DNA of 64,000 nucleotides from Moorena sp. SIOASIH (GTDB taxonomy: Bacteria; Cyanobacteriota; Cyanobacteriia; Cyanobacteriales; Coleofasciculaceae). Below the pieces are notes generated by a model. The model was given only the letters and a program-made list of their open reading frames with translations, did not search any database and had not been told where the DNA came from. A program made the translations under genes and the position numbers. The stretch covers positions 62,001 to 126,000 of the forward strand of contig NZ_JAAHIH010000001.1 of NCBI RefSeq assembly GCF_010671925.1, read 5' to 3'. Shown piece by piece: positions 1-9,106 of this stretch; the stretch's first letter is position 1, and every line of letters begins with the position of its first letter.

Positions 1-178
1 ATCAAAGATTATAGGTGGGGTTAGCGACACCAACAAAAAACACTAGCTTTTCTTATTCTTTTGACAATTCGATGAGGTAACTACTGGGAGTTGGCTGTTG
101 GGTGGTTAACTGAAGTTGAAATACTACTCTAGTAAGAGAGTATATTGTTTGAAATCTGAAAGATCTAATTAAACACTT

Positions 179-619
179 ATGACTAAACCACTTTAGTTGA
201 TAGAACACCCTGAAGGAGGAAGATACCAGGAGGTATTTCGATCAAAGATTTCAGTAACTGCAAGTGATTCTAGGGTGAAGTCTGCTCTTACTCATATTTA
301 CTTTTCCCTTAAGCAAGACGAAAAGAGTCGGTTTCATCGGGTTATTGGCGATGAAGTTTGGAATTTATATAAAGGCATAGGTCTCTACCTCTACCTCTGG
401 GATGGTACCGATTCAACACCACAACGTATTACATTATCATCTGAAGAAAACCAGTTCTGCTACGTTGTACCTTCATCAGGTGTGTGGCAGACAGCAGTAC
501 CCATTCAAGGTAGCGTTTTGGTGGGTTGTTCCGTTGCACCAGGCTTTGAATTTTAAGGTTTTGAGCTTCTCGATAGTGGCTCAAAAGAAGCGCAACTTCT
601 CTTCTCTGTTGCACCATAA
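179..619 (+). pseudogene. Cupin_5 (DUF985)-like protein gene broken by two in-frame stops
   Basis: Reading from ATG 179 gives MTKPL, then TAG at 194-196, then about 119 codons of a clear DUF985-type cupin (YQEVFRS, HIYFSL, FHRVIGDEVW, GSVLVGCSVAPGFEF). A TAA follows at 554-556, and the same frame continues with GFELLDSG and SVAP to a TAA at 617-619. Both stops interrupt sequence that still looks homologous in the same frame, so this is nonsense decay without a frameshift. An open stretch from a TTG at 197 to 556 remains, but it would lack the native N-terminus and the last strands of the barrel. The family binds sugars or small ligands and has no firmly assigned reaction. Sequencing error at two sites is the alternative. 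Confidence 0.7.
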
Positions 620-834
620 TTGCGCCAGCTAGCCCTTTCTTGATAGGCTTTTATTACAGAAGCATACTTATCCCTATACAAGATTATCAATAAACACAAC
701 CTAATTCAAAAGTTAGGCTTGCAAATGCATCCTGAAAGACCTTATTAGTTCCTGAACAAATACTATCTTTCCGAAAAGTTACGCGCCTTATTCAAAACCA
801 CATTGATACAATTATTGGGGTTACCGGCTCGCTT

Positions 835-1572
835 GTGTTGGATGAGCTGGATATCAATGCGTTTTTGACTAGAAAAAATATCGGAGATATTGTAGATGAA
901 CTAATTATTACCAGTGGTTCATCGAAGGATTATGAATTTATAAAGGCAATATTTTTTCTAGACGAGTTATTAGAAATTATTTCTGAAAATACAATCGATA
1001 TTCATCAACATTTAATCTGGTACAAGAGATATTCTGAGCAGAAGTTGTGTTTTATTTCAGATAGTGAGACTGAAGTCATTCATCAAGTGCTTTCTTCTTC
1101 GGAAACATCTGATTCTATAGTAGCTAAACTAAAATATTATCCTGAATTGATCAAGAGCATGGGTTTAAATGATGTCGAATCTAGTACATGGGTTTCTTGT
1201 TTGGTTGAATGGATTCGGCATCAGATCAAAAAGAATATTTCAATTCACAAATCCTTTCATGATGATATTGGTACGGTCTATGATATTCAATTTAATGGTC
1301 AATCTAAAAGATTAGTACTGTTAGCAGATGGTTTTGTGATCAACTTTTTTGCTAAACAGGAGAAAGGCGTAAAAACAGAATATATTGATCCAATTGTGAC
1401 AATGCAACTTCTGGGTTTGGTCAAACTTGCGACGACTGAAAAAGGTATAGAACCAGGCGTTTATCCCATGGCACAACGTTTCAAGACCGATGATATCGAT
1501 TTGTTTTGGAAAGCACTTGATGATAAAAGCCGTCCTATAGAATTTGGCGTTGCTGAATCCAGGAATGAATAA
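835..1572 (+). CDS. Hypothetical protein, 245 aa
   Basis: The reading frame starts at GTG 835 and there is no upstream in-frame ATG close by. The start is therefore uncertain and the gene may be 5'-truncated. The protein is acidic, soluble and mostly helical-looking, with no signal peptide or membrane segment. A central IGTVYDIQFNGQ stretch followed by a hydrophobic LVLLADGFVINFF strand suggests a mixed alpha/beta C-terminal half. I do not recognise the family. It ends about 40 bp before a block of 19-bp repeats and has no operon partner. It is called coding because of its length and its non-repetitive codon pattern. Confidence 0.6.
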   Translation: MLDELDINAFLTRKNIGDIVDELIITSGSSKDYEFIKAIFFLDELLEIISENTIDIHQHLIWYKRYSEQKLCFISDSETEVIHQVLSSSETSDSIVAKLKYYPELIKSMGLNDVESSTWVSCLVEWIRHQIKKNISIHKSFHDDIGTVYDIQFNGQSKRLVLLADGFVINFFAKQEKGVKTEYIDPIVTMQLLGLVKLATTEKGIEPGVYPMAQRFKTDDIDLFWKALDDKSRPIEFGVAESRNE

Positions 1573-1613
1573 CAGTAGGGTGGGCATCTTGCCCGCCCGG
1601 GAATGAAACAGGC

Positions 1614-1689
1614 AAGATGCCTGTTCCACAACAAGATGCCTGTTCCACAACAAGATGCCCGTTCCACAACAAGATGCCTATTCCACAGG
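1614..1689 (+). repeat. 19-bp tandem repeat, 4 copies (AAGATGCC-NGTTCCAC family)
   Basis: Four head-to-tail copies of a 19-bp unit beginning AAGATGCC and containing TTCCACAAC start at 1614, 1633, 1652 and 1671. The unit is nearly the same as the 17-bp unit of the ten-copy array at 22558-22727. The sequence just upstream (GGGCATCTTGCC at about 1582) is an inverted partial copy. Confidence 0.9.
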
Positions 1690-1741
1690 TGCGACCCGTG
1701 GCGAATTTAATTCTTAATACGGAAAGCGCACCTAAAAACTC

Positions 1742-1830
1742 AGGACTTACGCACAGACTCCATGGGTAGGGTGGTCAAAACCTTGCCCACCCTACAGGTA
1801 GCGTTAAATTGAGTAATTTGCGTAAGTCCT
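1742..1830. mobile_element. MITE-like element with 12-bp perfect terminal inverted repeats
   Basis: AGGACTTACGCA at 1742-1753 is the exact inverse of TGCGTAAGTCCT at 1819-1830. The 89-bp segment has no coding capacity. Short non-autonomous elements ending in this type of sequence are common in cyanobacteria. A fragment of the same end (CTAAGTCCTAAAC) is seen near 30560. Confidence 0.6.
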
Positions 1831-1958
1831 AAACTCTTAAAATCATTCCATTATTAAGCAACGCCGAAGCTTAAACCTTCAACGGGCTAACCTTCAACTG
1901 CATCACCTACCCTACACCGAATCCCCTAGGGCGAACAACCGCCTCATTCAACCCTCGA

Positions 1959-2093
1959 TTAAAGGTCGCCTCTAAGAGCATATAGGGCGAAAATGACCAC
2001 TGGACCAGCAATCACAACAGCTGCCAGCATAGTCAACTGAGCAATCAATACCCAATCGATGTTACCTATAAAATCTAAAAAAGCTAAATACAT
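1959..2093 (-). CDS. psb30: Photosystem II protein Psb30 (Ycf12)
   Basis: This 44-aa reading frame on the minus strand starts at ATG 2093 and ends at TAA 1959-1961. It encodes a short N-terminus (MYLAFLDFIG), then NIDWVLIAQL and a single hydrophobic helix (LAAVVIAGPVVIFALYAL) ending RGDL. The NIDW...QL start, the helix with its conserved AGP(A/V)VI core and the RG(G/N/D)L end are the Psb30/Ycf12 pattern. Psb30 is a one-helix subunit at the periphery of the PSII core beside cytochrome b559 in the thylakoid membrane. A GGAG Shine-Dalgarno sequence lies seven bases before the start. The gene stands alone between repeats and the cysteine-cluster gene. Confidence 0.85.
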   Translation of the reverse strand: MYLAFLDFIGNIDWVLIAQLTMLAAVVIAGPVVIFALYALRGDL

Positions 2094-2294
2094 GTGTTCT
2101 CCAGAATTAACCCAACAAAGCCGATGGTGACTAATCACAATCCATCCCTTAGATATTACTGGGTAATGATCTGTTTTTTTTAAGTAAGTTTACAAAAATA
2201 TACAAAACTCAACGGCAAGCCTGACCACACCTATCACGGGTGAAAACTCGCTAAGCTAGATCTACTGTAAGTTTGTAGCTCTTTTTTGAAAGTC

Positions 2295-2645
2295 ATGGCC
2301 ACTTGGCGTTGTGTAAAGCAATGTGGCGCTTGCTGTCATCTTGACCCAGCTGAGCGTCCAGGATTAGAGGAGTATCTGCTACCAGAAGAGCTAGCGCTAT
2401 ATTTGAGTATGGTAGGTGAGGGGGGATGGTGTATAAATTTCGACCACACCACCCGTGAATGTCGTATTTATCCCCATCGACCTCGTTTCTGTCGGGTGGA
2501 ACCTGAGGTATTTCAGGATATGTATGGGGTGGAGCCAGCAGATTTAAATGATTTTGCCATTGACTGCTGTTGGGAGCATATTGAAGCACTTTATGGAGAT
2601 TGCTCTCTGGAAATGCTGCGCTTTGAGCGGGAAATAGGGATTTAA
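2295..2645 (+). CDS. YkgJ-type CxxCC cysteine-cluster protein
   Basis: The 116-aa protein starts at ATG 2295; a TTG nine bases upstream is less likely. The N-terminal CVKQCGACCHL, a later CRIYPHRPRFCR and a CC pair near residue 94 are the cysteine pattern of the YkgJ/UPF0153 family, thought to bind a metal or iron-sulfur cluster. The protein is soluble and cytoplasmic, and its length is normal for cyanobacterial members. The biological role is unknown. Confidence 0.8.
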   Translation: MATWRCVKQCGACCHLDPAERPGLEEYLLPEELALYLSMVGEGGWCINFDHTTRECRIYPHRPRFCRVEPEVFQDMYGVEPADLNDFAIDCCWEHIEALYGDCSLEMLRFEREIGI

Positions 2646-3034
2646 AGCTACATAGCAGTTCTCAACTCGGTTGTCAACAAAAATTGACGTCAAAAGGGAA
2701 CAGGGCACAGGGCACAGCGGATCACCGGAACAGGAGGAAAGAGATCCGAGTACTTTTTAGTGTTATAGCGTTTTTATTTGAGATGTAAACATAGGATTGA
2801 TGGGAAAAGCAACTTCGGAGCAGGGCCTTCGGAGCAGTAGGCAAGAGATCCAAAGAGTTTTTAATGTTATGAGAAATCAGCAAGATTGTTCATAACCTAT
2901 TTATAAATGCTAGATCATAAATCCCCATTGGGTTTCATGATCTATTTGGAAATGCTATACATGAAATTGAAGAGCGAATAGCGAAAATCGAAATTAACGA
3001 GTAACGAGTAACAAGGAACAAGTAACAAGTAACA
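2646..3034. other. Intergenic stretch with short repeats and a hairpin
   Basis: No gene was seen. It holds GGGAACA/GGGCACA heptamers near 2695-2718, a repeated TTCGGAGCAG motif near 2814-2837, a hairpin at 2911-2944 (arms TAGATCAT and ATGATCTA with inner AAATCC/GGGTTT pairing), and a run of AAGTAAC-type heptamers that ends directly at the trpF start codon. Confidence 0.6.
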
Positions 3035-3697
3035 ATGCGTGTAAAAATTTGTGGCATTACGAAACCGGAGCAAGGAGATGCGATCGCACAATTGGGAGCA
3101 ACAGCATTAGGCTTTATTTGTGTACCAGGCTCTCCTCGTTACGTTACACCCCAGCAAATTCGAGAAGTGGTCAAACACTTGTCCGTATCAGTTGACCGCA
3201 TTGGTGTGTTTGCTAATACCTCTACGGAAGAAATCACTCAAATTGTCGCTGATTCAGGGATAAATGCCGTTCAGCTGCATAGTAATGAATCCTCAGAGTT
3301 TTGCCAAAAGCTGCGCCAAGCTTTACCAGAGATTGAAATTATTAAAGCCTTAAGGATAAGAACTCCAGAATGTTTAAATCAGGCAGATAGTTATTTGAGT
3401 TGTGTAGATACACTATTGCTAGATGCTTACCATCGAAAAATGTTGGGGGGTACTGGTAAAACCTTAGACTGGCAAAGGCTACAACAATTTCGTCCCACTA
3501 TCCCTTGGTTACTGGCTGGTGGCTTGACACCGGATAATGTCTTAGATGCCCTAACGCTGGTGCAACCCAGTGGGATTGATTTATCCAGTGGTGTAGAGCG
3601 AACACCAGGTGATAAAGATTTAAAAAAAGTTGCTCGGTTGTTCGAGAAATTAAGATCAAGAGTTGTTCGCGTAGCGTGGCCTTTTGGCCAAGGTTGA
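3035..3697 (+). CDS. trpF: Phosphoribosylanthranilate isomerase
   Basis: This 220-aa TIM-barrel enzyme of tryptophan synthesis isomerises N-(5'-phosphoribosyl)-anthranilate to CdRP in the cytoplasm. Diagnostic segments are KICGIT at the N-terminus with the catalytic Cys, [26 protein letters not shown] (catalytic Asp), [10 protein letters not shown] and [16 protein letters not shown] for phosphate binding. The start ATG 3035 gives the expected MRVKICGIT. The last codons, reading [11 protein letters not shown], come from a copy of the dispersed GTTCGCGTAGCGTGGCC element, so the native C-terminus near residue 207 has been extended. No other trp gene is adjacent. Confidence 0.95.
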   Translation: MRVKICGITKPEQGDAIAQLGATALGFICVPGSPRYVTPQQIREVVKHLSVSVDRIGVFANTSTEEITQIVADSGINAVQLHSNESSEFCQKLRQALPEIEIIKALRIRTPECLNQADSYLSCVDTLLLDAYHRKMLGGTGKTLDWQRLQQFRPTIPWLLAGGLTPDNVLDALTLVQPSGIDLSSGVERTPGDKDLKKVARLFEKLRSRVVRVAWPFGQG

Positions 3698-3741
3698 ACG
3701 GTTGTTCGCCTTTGGTGTTCGGTGTAGGGTAGGTTGTCTGT

Positions 3742-3976
3742 CAGAATGTAGAATGTAGAATGTAGAATGCAGAATGTAGAATGCAGAATGTAGAATGTAG
3801 AATGCAGAATGTAGAATGCAGAAGGCAGAAGGCAGAATGGTGAATCTACAATGGTGAATTCCAAATTCTAAATTCTAAATTCTAAATTCTAAATTCTAAA
3901 TTCTAAATTCTAAATTCTAAATTCCAAATTCTAAATTCTAAATTCTAAATTCTAAATTCTAAATTCTAAATTCTAA
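3742..3976 (+). repeat. Two adjacent heptanucleotide repeat arrays
   Basis: 3742-3838 carries about 13 copies of GAATGTA/GAATGCA. 3857-3976 carries about 16 copies of a TAAATTC heptamer. They separate trpF from the 3' end of the kinase gene on the other strand. Copy numbers are likely to vary between strains. Confidence 0.9.
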
Positions 3977-4013
3977 AATGTTTGTTTAAAATTGAAAGTT
4001 AGGCGGTTTAAGA

Positions 4014-5999
4014 TTAACAGTCAACAGTCAACAAGGTTTGGGATGATTCCAATGGAATGGTAAAGTGGAATTGACTACCTTGATTTTTCCCCTCAGACTC
4101 AGCCCAAATTTTTCCACCCATACCTTTTATAATCTGACGACAGATAGCTAGACCAAGACCTGTGCCACCAACAGTGCGTCGGAGTGAATCTTCCTCTTGA
4201 TAAAAACTCTCAAATATGGCATCTAGCTGACTGGGTTCAATACCCCTACCTGTATCCGCTACAATTACTTCTAGCAGATTCTTGGTTACAAATCCTATCG
4301 ACTCTGGTTGAGTTTCATTGATTTGGGCTTGGATAGTGATTTTACCCCCTGGCTCAGTAAACTTACAGGCATTATCTAGGAGTTTGGTTAAGACTTCTAC
4401 CAACCCTTCACCATCTGCTAGGACTGTAGGTAACACAGAGGGTAGTTCAACCTTGATTTCTGGTAGAGTCTCTGGTGACCAAATCGATCTCAGAGCAGAA
4501 AGAGCCAAGTCTAGGACTTCGATAATCTGGATTGATTCCGGGTAACGGGATGTCTGACCACTTTCTAACTTAGACAGAGTGAGAAAATCTTGAATCAGTT
4601 TACGCATGCGCTCGGCATCGGTTAACGCGGTATCAAGCATAATTTGCCGAAACTCCGTTGGCATTTCTGGTTCACTCTCTAAACTTTCTAGGCACACTCG
4701 GATAGTTGATAAGGGAGTTCGTAATTCATGACCAACGATAGCAATCAGATTATTGCGGGTTCGTTCTAGGGCTTCTAGTTGGTTATGGAGTTCAGTTAAG
4801 TCAGTATAAGCTTGGGCTTGATTCAAGGCTACCCCAGCTTGAGTTGCGATCGCTTCTACTAAATCAATGTCGTCTTCGAGCCATCGATAGGGTTCCGAAC
4901 CGCCATGGTGAAGTTCCAGCATCCCCAGCAGTGTTCCTTGATAGTGTATTGGTACCAGTAACCAAGATCGAATCTGCCAACGCTGAATAGTTGTCCTGAT
5001 AGCTGGATTATTGTGTAAGTTGGGAGCCTCAGTGACATCAGCAATGGCAATGGCTCGTTCTTGAGCTAGAGCGACTTGAATTAGAGGATTATCTGCTAAC
5101 GACCACATCTGTCCAGTGAGGGACGGTAAACCAGAAGCAACCGATTCATACTCAATTTTTGCTTGCTGGTCACTAGCACTACAGCGGTAAAGCAGGCAAC
5201 GGCAAGAATTAAAGGTGTGTCCTAACTCCTTTACTGTCGCTGCTAGAACATCTTGGGGATTGAGGGAGCGACGGATGGTGGCGGTGATAGCATTAATCAG
5301 ACGCTCCTTGCGTTCTTTGGTGGTGAGGACTCGATAAGCTTTCAGGAGCTTATATTGACTCGCCTGCAAATAAGTTACCAACCGCTGGGCAAAAATACTA
5401 ATATCAATCCCTGCACTGGTCAGCAACAATGTTTGCTCTGGGACTTCTGTAGTCAAACCATAGCGCTGCCATACCTGCTCCACTTTTGGGGCTAGTTCTG
5501 GGCGATAACTAGCAATCCGTCCGAGTAAAAGTCGAGCAGCATGAATGGTAACTCGGGGGTCAAAGGAGCAAAATCCCTCAAACCTGCGCGCCTGATCCAT
5601 GGAAATTGCTGGTGTCAGTTGTTCTCGACAAATTAGGCAAGCTGTATACTTCTGGGCCAAAATCACCAGGTGCCACTCTTGGGCAAGACCATCATTTGGG
5701 TCTAAGGGGATAGTTTCTAAGGATTCTTCAACCACAGCAAAGCCAGACTCGGATTCTGGTGCCGCCAGCACATAAACTTGGTTTGTACGTTGGGCAATTC
5801 GCTGATAGCGGTGGACTTCCTGACGATAAAACTTCTCATGCTGGAAATTGGCAATCACCAAAGGAGAGTCATCCACTGCTAGCACTAGGTCTTCCATGGC
5901 ATGAGAAAGAGCTGTCAAGGAAGATTTGAAGTACATTTGGCAGCGCAGATCTGGTAACTCTTGCCGTAAATCTCCCAGTAACGAATTTGGATTATTCAA
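4014..5999 (-). CDS. DICT-GAF sensor histidine kinase
   Basis: The 661-aa protein has no membrane segment. The N-terminal 170 residues match the DICT sensory domain often fused to cyanobacterial kinases. A GAF domain follows (about 235-395, with WLLVPIHYQGTLLGMLELHH). The transmitter holds an H-box IVGHELRTPLS near residue 420, an N-box LLDNACKFTEPGG, a G1 box DTGRGIE and a G2 box GGTGLGLAICRQI, so it should be an active kinase. No response regulator is adjacent, so its partner lies elsewhere. The GAF domain lacks an obvious chromophore Cys motif, so I do not call it a phytochrome. Confidence 0.9.
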   Translation of the reverse strand: MNNPNSLLGDLRQELPDLRCQMYFKSSLTALSHAMEDLVLAVDDSPLVIANFQHEKFYRQEVHRYQRIAQRTNQVYVLAAPESESGFAVVEESLETIPLDPNDGLAQEWHLVILAQKYTACLICREQLTPAISMDQARRFEGFCSFDPRVTIHAARLLLGRIASYRPELAPKVEQVWQRYGLTTEVPEQTLLLTSAGIDISIFAQRLVTYLQASQYKLLKAYRVLTTKERKERLINAITATIRRSLNPQDVLAATVKELGHTFNSCRCLLYRCSASDQQAKIEYESVASGLPSLTGQMWSLADNPLIQVALAQERAIAIADVTEAPNLHNNPAIRTTIQRWQIRSWLLVPIHYQGTLLGMLELHHGGSEPYRWLEDDIDLVEAIATQAGVALNQAQAYTDLTELHNQLEALERTRNNLIAIVGHELRTPLSTIRVCLESLESEPEMPTEFRQIMLDTALTDAERMRKLIQDFLTLSKLESGQTSRYPESIQIIEVLDLALSALRSIWSPETLPEIKVELPSVLPTVLADGEGLVEVLTKLLDNACKFTEPGGKITIQAQINETQPESIGFVTKNLLEVIVADTGRGIEPSQLDAIFESFYQEEDSLRRTVGGTGLGLAICRQIIKGMGGKIWAESEGKNQGSQFHFTIPLESSQTLLTVDC

Positions 6000-6122
6000 C
6001 TAGAAATCCCTCCCTAATTAGCCCCACTCCACTCATGAGGGGGATAGTTTTACCTCAACAAATCCTTTTCCTGAAACCAACCCTTTTGCTCAAACCAACC
6101 TTTTTGATCAAGGGATTATTTA

Positions 6123-6788
6123 TTAGTTGTTAGCTGTTAGCTTTTGGAATTTTGAATATTCACTAGTGAGTTGATCTGGTACCGTTGCCCCAGAAAGCTC
6201 AGCCTGACCCAAATCTACATCACACAGAGTAACCCGTCTCAAGTCTACCTGACTCAAAATTGCTCCACTCAAGGTTGCTTGAGAAAGGTCAGCATCACAG
6301 AGATTTGACCTAGTCAAGTCTGCCTGGTGCAGACAAGCACCAGTCAAGTTAGCCCCTCTTAAGTCAGCGTAGCGCAGGTCTGCCCTGGTTAAATTGGCTC
6401 CTCGCAAATCGGTATCCTGAAGAACGGTTAATCTTAAATCGGCTCGGGTTAGAATGGCTTGGCGCAGGTTTACTCTAGTGAGATTCGCCCGAATCATAAA
6501 TGCCTGACTCAAGTTAGCCTGCACCAGAGAGGTTTTTTTCAAATTGGTTCGCCACAGTTTCGCTCCAGTCAGATTCGCCTGATTAAGGTTGACTTCCTGT
6601 AAAACTGCGAGACTCAGGTTGGCATCAGCTAGGTTGACTCGTCTGAAAATTACTCCAGTCAGATTGACTTCACTCAGGTTGATTTGCTGGAGATCTACTC
6701 CACTGAAATCCCTCTCACCTGCTGAATAACGCTCTAGAAGCTCATTAGTATCCATTTGGGTATCCATAGCTGGCAGCCGCGCCAACAT
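6123..6788 (-). CDS. Pentapeptide-repeat protein
   Basis: The protein is almost entirely A(N/D)LXX repeats from about residue 30 to 205, predicting a right-handed quadrilateral beta-helix of about 35 repeats. There is no signal peptide. Three in-frame ATGs exist at the front; the third (position 6755, MDTNELLERYSAGERDFSG) matches the usual start of cyanobacterial members, so the real protein may be 210 aa. The function of this family in cyanobacteria is mostly unknown. It lies downstream of no obvious partner and reads away from the Hpt gene. Confidence 0.85.
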   Translation of the reverse strand: MLARLPAMDTQMDTNELLERYSAGERDFSGVDLQQINLSEVNLTGVIFRRVNLADANLSLAVLQEVNLNQANLTGAKLWRTNLKKTSLVQANLSQAFMIRANLTRVNLRQAILTRADLRLTVLQDTDLRGANLTRADLRYADLRGANLTGACLHQADLTRSNLCDADLSQATLSGAILSQVDLRRVTLCDVDLGQAELSGATVPDQLTSEYSKFQKLTANN

Positions 6789-6910
6789 GACATAGTGTTA
6801 CTTTTAATGTAACATAATGTTAAGAATACTTTTTATATGTAAAGGATTATGTTATATTTGGAAATTTTATCCAGAGATAAGCTATTCTTATCGGTGCCTG
6901 CAATGGATTT

Positions 6911-6946
6911 GTGATATAATTAACCACTTACCGGATCAGGTAAGTG
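6911..6946 (+). promoter_or_regulatory. Candidate promoter and leader hairpin upstream of the Hpt gene
   Basis: A TATAAT -10-like box (6915-6920) is followed within five bases by a hairpin with perfect 8-bp arms CACTTACC (6925-6932) and GGTAAGTG (6939-6946). If transcription starts here, the Hpt gene has a leader of about 300 nt. This is inferred from motifs only. Confidence 0.35.
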
Positions 6947-7234
6947 TCGGCTTCAAGGCAACCCTAGCTATTCCTTGTGCTTTTATGCTCTGGTAAAGTC
7001 TTTGCTGACTTGGTGTGGGATGTCACAATAGAGATCTAACTCAGATCTAAGAGCAGTTTTCACCTTTGATAGCCCCATACTTAATTTGGGGGTAAGCTGA
7101 GAATAAGCTGTTGCTCTAATCAAGGCAGTGGTTTACTGATTTGAAAACTGCTATTAGGAGATCTAATCTTGCTCTTGCTCTGATGATTACCATCAATCTC
7201 TTTTGATTGGCCGTTCTGATAAGGAAAAATTGCC

Positions 7235-8260
7235 GTGGAAGCTGGGAATCAGCAAAGGATTTTAGGCTATTTTATTGAAGAAGCGAAAGAACACCTGGAA
7301 ACCATTGAACAGGGACTGTTAAATCTGGGCTCAGTGGTCAATGAACCAGAGACGGTTAATGAATTGTTTCGCGCTGCTCATTCTGTTAAAGGCGGGGCGG
7401 CGATGTTGGGGTTTACAAGTATTCAAAAGACTGCCCATCGTTTAGAGGATTCTTTCAAAGTACTTCAAGAGAATAAGATTCAGGTTGATCAACAGCTGGA
7501 GACTCTGTTTTTAAAGAGTTATGATACCCTCAAAGCTTTGATTGATCTGTTGGAAGGACCGTTTGGGTTTGAGCAAAGTGAAGCAGAAAAAATTCTAAAA
7601 GCAGCTCAGCCAGGCTTTGAACAATTACAGAATTATCTCAAAACTTTGGTCAGTGGTGAGAGTCAATTACCAGCGGCAATGGCTTCTAGCTCTGCTGCTG
7701 AAAAAGCGATTCGTTCTGATCAAGTTTCGACTAGCAAAGCTTCTTCTTCAGCAAAAGGTAAATTTCCCCCAGACTTTGGTCCGAAGGTGATTAGCCTGCT
7801 TAAAGATATGCTAGAGCTGTTTAAACAATCTTCCACACCAACCAATCGCCAACAACTTCAAAAGCTTTGTAAGCGTCTGGCTCAACTGGGGGCTGGGATT
7901 GGTAGTTGGCATAAATTAGTGGGAGTTTGCCATAAAGCGATCGCAAATCCTCAAAACTCCTATATCCAGTTAGCACCATTAGTGATCAAAGAACTCAAGG
8001 AAGCCAGTGACCAGTTGCAAGCAGCACAGGGTAATCTAGAGGAGTTGCGAAAGGCAGCGGCTGCGATCGCTCCGAGTTCAGCACTGCAAAAACTAGCAGC
8101 TGTAGGATCCACTGGGGCAAACCGAACCACTAAGGGTAAGGAAATTACGATTGTGCTAGAACCAAAAGCCGCCGCCAAGGTACTCATCCAAGCCTTTGAT
8201 AAACCCCAGCTGTCAAAACTAGTTAAGTTACTGATTCCAGCAACTCGTGCTTCTTCCTAG
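7235..8260 (+). CDS. Hpt-domain phosphotransfer protein
   Basis: The 341-aa protein has a GTG start. Residues 5-105 form an Hpt four-helix domain with the phospho-accepting HSVKGGAAMLG motif. After it come a low-complexity Ala/Ser linker and a helical C-terminal region (about 190-330) that I cannot assign. It has no kinase, CheW or receiver domain, so it is an intermediate that would pass phosphate between a hybrid kinase and a regulator encoded elsewhere. It resembles the CheA/PilL-type P1 region used in cyanobacterial phototaxis and chemotaxis pathways, but no che or pil gene is adjacent. Confidence 0.85.
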   Translation: MEAGNQQRILGYFIEEAKEHLETIEQGLLNLGSVVNEPETVNELFRAAHSVKGGAAMLGFTSIQKTAHRLEDSFKVLQENKIQVDQQLETLFLKSYDTLKALIDLLEGPFGFEQSEAEKILKAAQPGFEQLQNYLKTLVSGESQLPAAMASSSAAEKAIRSDQVSTSKASSSAKGKFPPDFGPKVISLLKDMLELFKQSSTPTNRQQLQKLCKRLAQLGAGIGSWHKLVGVCHKAIANPQNSYIQLAPLVIKELKEASDQLQAAQGNLEELRKAAAAIAPSSALQKLAAVGSTGANRTTKGKEITIVLEPKAAAKVLIQAFDKPQLSKLVKLLIPATRASS

Positions 8261-8280
8261 CCCAACAAGCTGGGTTTTTT
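8261..8280 (+). terminator. Short Rho-independent terminator after the Hpt gene
   Basis: CCCA and TGGG arms flank a 6-nt loop and are followed by TTTTTT, directly after the stop codon. The stem is only four base pairs, so it is weak. Confidence 0.5.
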
Positions 8281-8282
8281 CA

Positions 8283-8804
8283 TTACCTTCCTAAGTACCG
8301 TGATGCCAGCTGCATGGCATCATAAATATCCACATCCCCATCCCCATCAGCATCTAGAAAGCCACTGAGTACAGAATTAGAACCAAGGGGATTCTGAGTA
8401 TTGGTGCCAGTCTTGAGGAAATTCAACACCACGGGTACCAGGGTTGGTAGCATAGCTTGAATGATACCAGCATTAATGCCTGTCTTGCTAGTAATTTCTC
8501 CAACAAGCTCCTGAATCTGAGGCGCACTAAAGAGCATATTGACCACTTGAGAACTAGCACCAATGCCACCAAATTGATTAACTAGTGCTTGTACCTGCTC
8601 ATCTCCTTCATTTCTGCGCTTTTGTTGCAGCGCTGAACGCACATACTTACCTACAATTGAGGTGGCAGATTGCACCGCTGAGGGATTGGTGTGATGGTTA
8701 CCACTCAACTGCTGTACCGTGTCCAGAATATCCCCTAGCTGACTAGAACTAGCTTGTTGTGTAGGACTATTAATGGCACTGAGAATAGTATTGAATAAGT
8801 TCAT
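8283..8804 (-). CDS. DUF937 (YidB-like) protein with C-terminal EF-hand/dockerin-like motif
   Basis: The 173-aa protein reads MNLFNTILSAINSP at the start. A DUF937-type helical domain (about 30-130: LGDILDTVQQL, ALVNQFGG, INAGIIQAMLPTLVPVVLNFL) follows. The end is an EF-hand-like loop DADGDGDVDIYDAMQLASRYL, the calcium-binding half of a dockerin repeat. The combination suggests a calcium-responsive self-associating protein, but no function is established. No signal peptide is seen. It is convergent with the Hpt gene and shares the short gap that holds the terminator. Confidence 0.75.
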   Translation of the reverse strand: MNLFNTILSAINSPTQQASSSQLGDILDTVQQLSGNHHTNPSAVQSATSIVGKYVRSALQQKRRNEGDEQVQALVNQFGGIGASSQVVNMLFSAPQIQELVGEITSKTGINAGIIQAMLPTLVPVVLNFLKTGTNTQNPLGSNSVLSGFLDADGDGDVDIYDAMQLASRYLGR

Positions 8805-9106
8805 TGTTTTTTTTACCGATTTAAACAGTCAGATTTATTCAGATTTAAACAGTTATTTCCAAAATCAATTATAAATTACTGATTTAGTTTCCCAGTATAG
8901 CTGATAGCTGACTACTTAACGTCAAGTCCCCTCCACTAAACCCTTCGAGTTAGTCAGGGCTTCCTGTCTCCTTCACTGTTGCCTCAATCCACACTTATTA
9001 AAGGTCTTATACACAGAGGTCATTAGACAGCGGATCGGGCTGATGGAAATCGGGGAATAATTGTCGGATATTCTAACATTAATAATTAAAACCTATCATA
9101 TCTTCC
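8805..9106. other. Intergenic region between divergent genes
   Basis: No gene or array was seen. It contains a duplicated AGATTTAAACAGT motif around 8817-8850, presumably in the promoter region of the DUF937 gene. Confidence 0.5.

Noticed and set aside
4014..5999. Phytochrome or cyanobacteriochrome
   Set aside because: The GAF domain lacks a recognisable chromophore-binding Cys motif, and the N-terminal domain is DICT-like.
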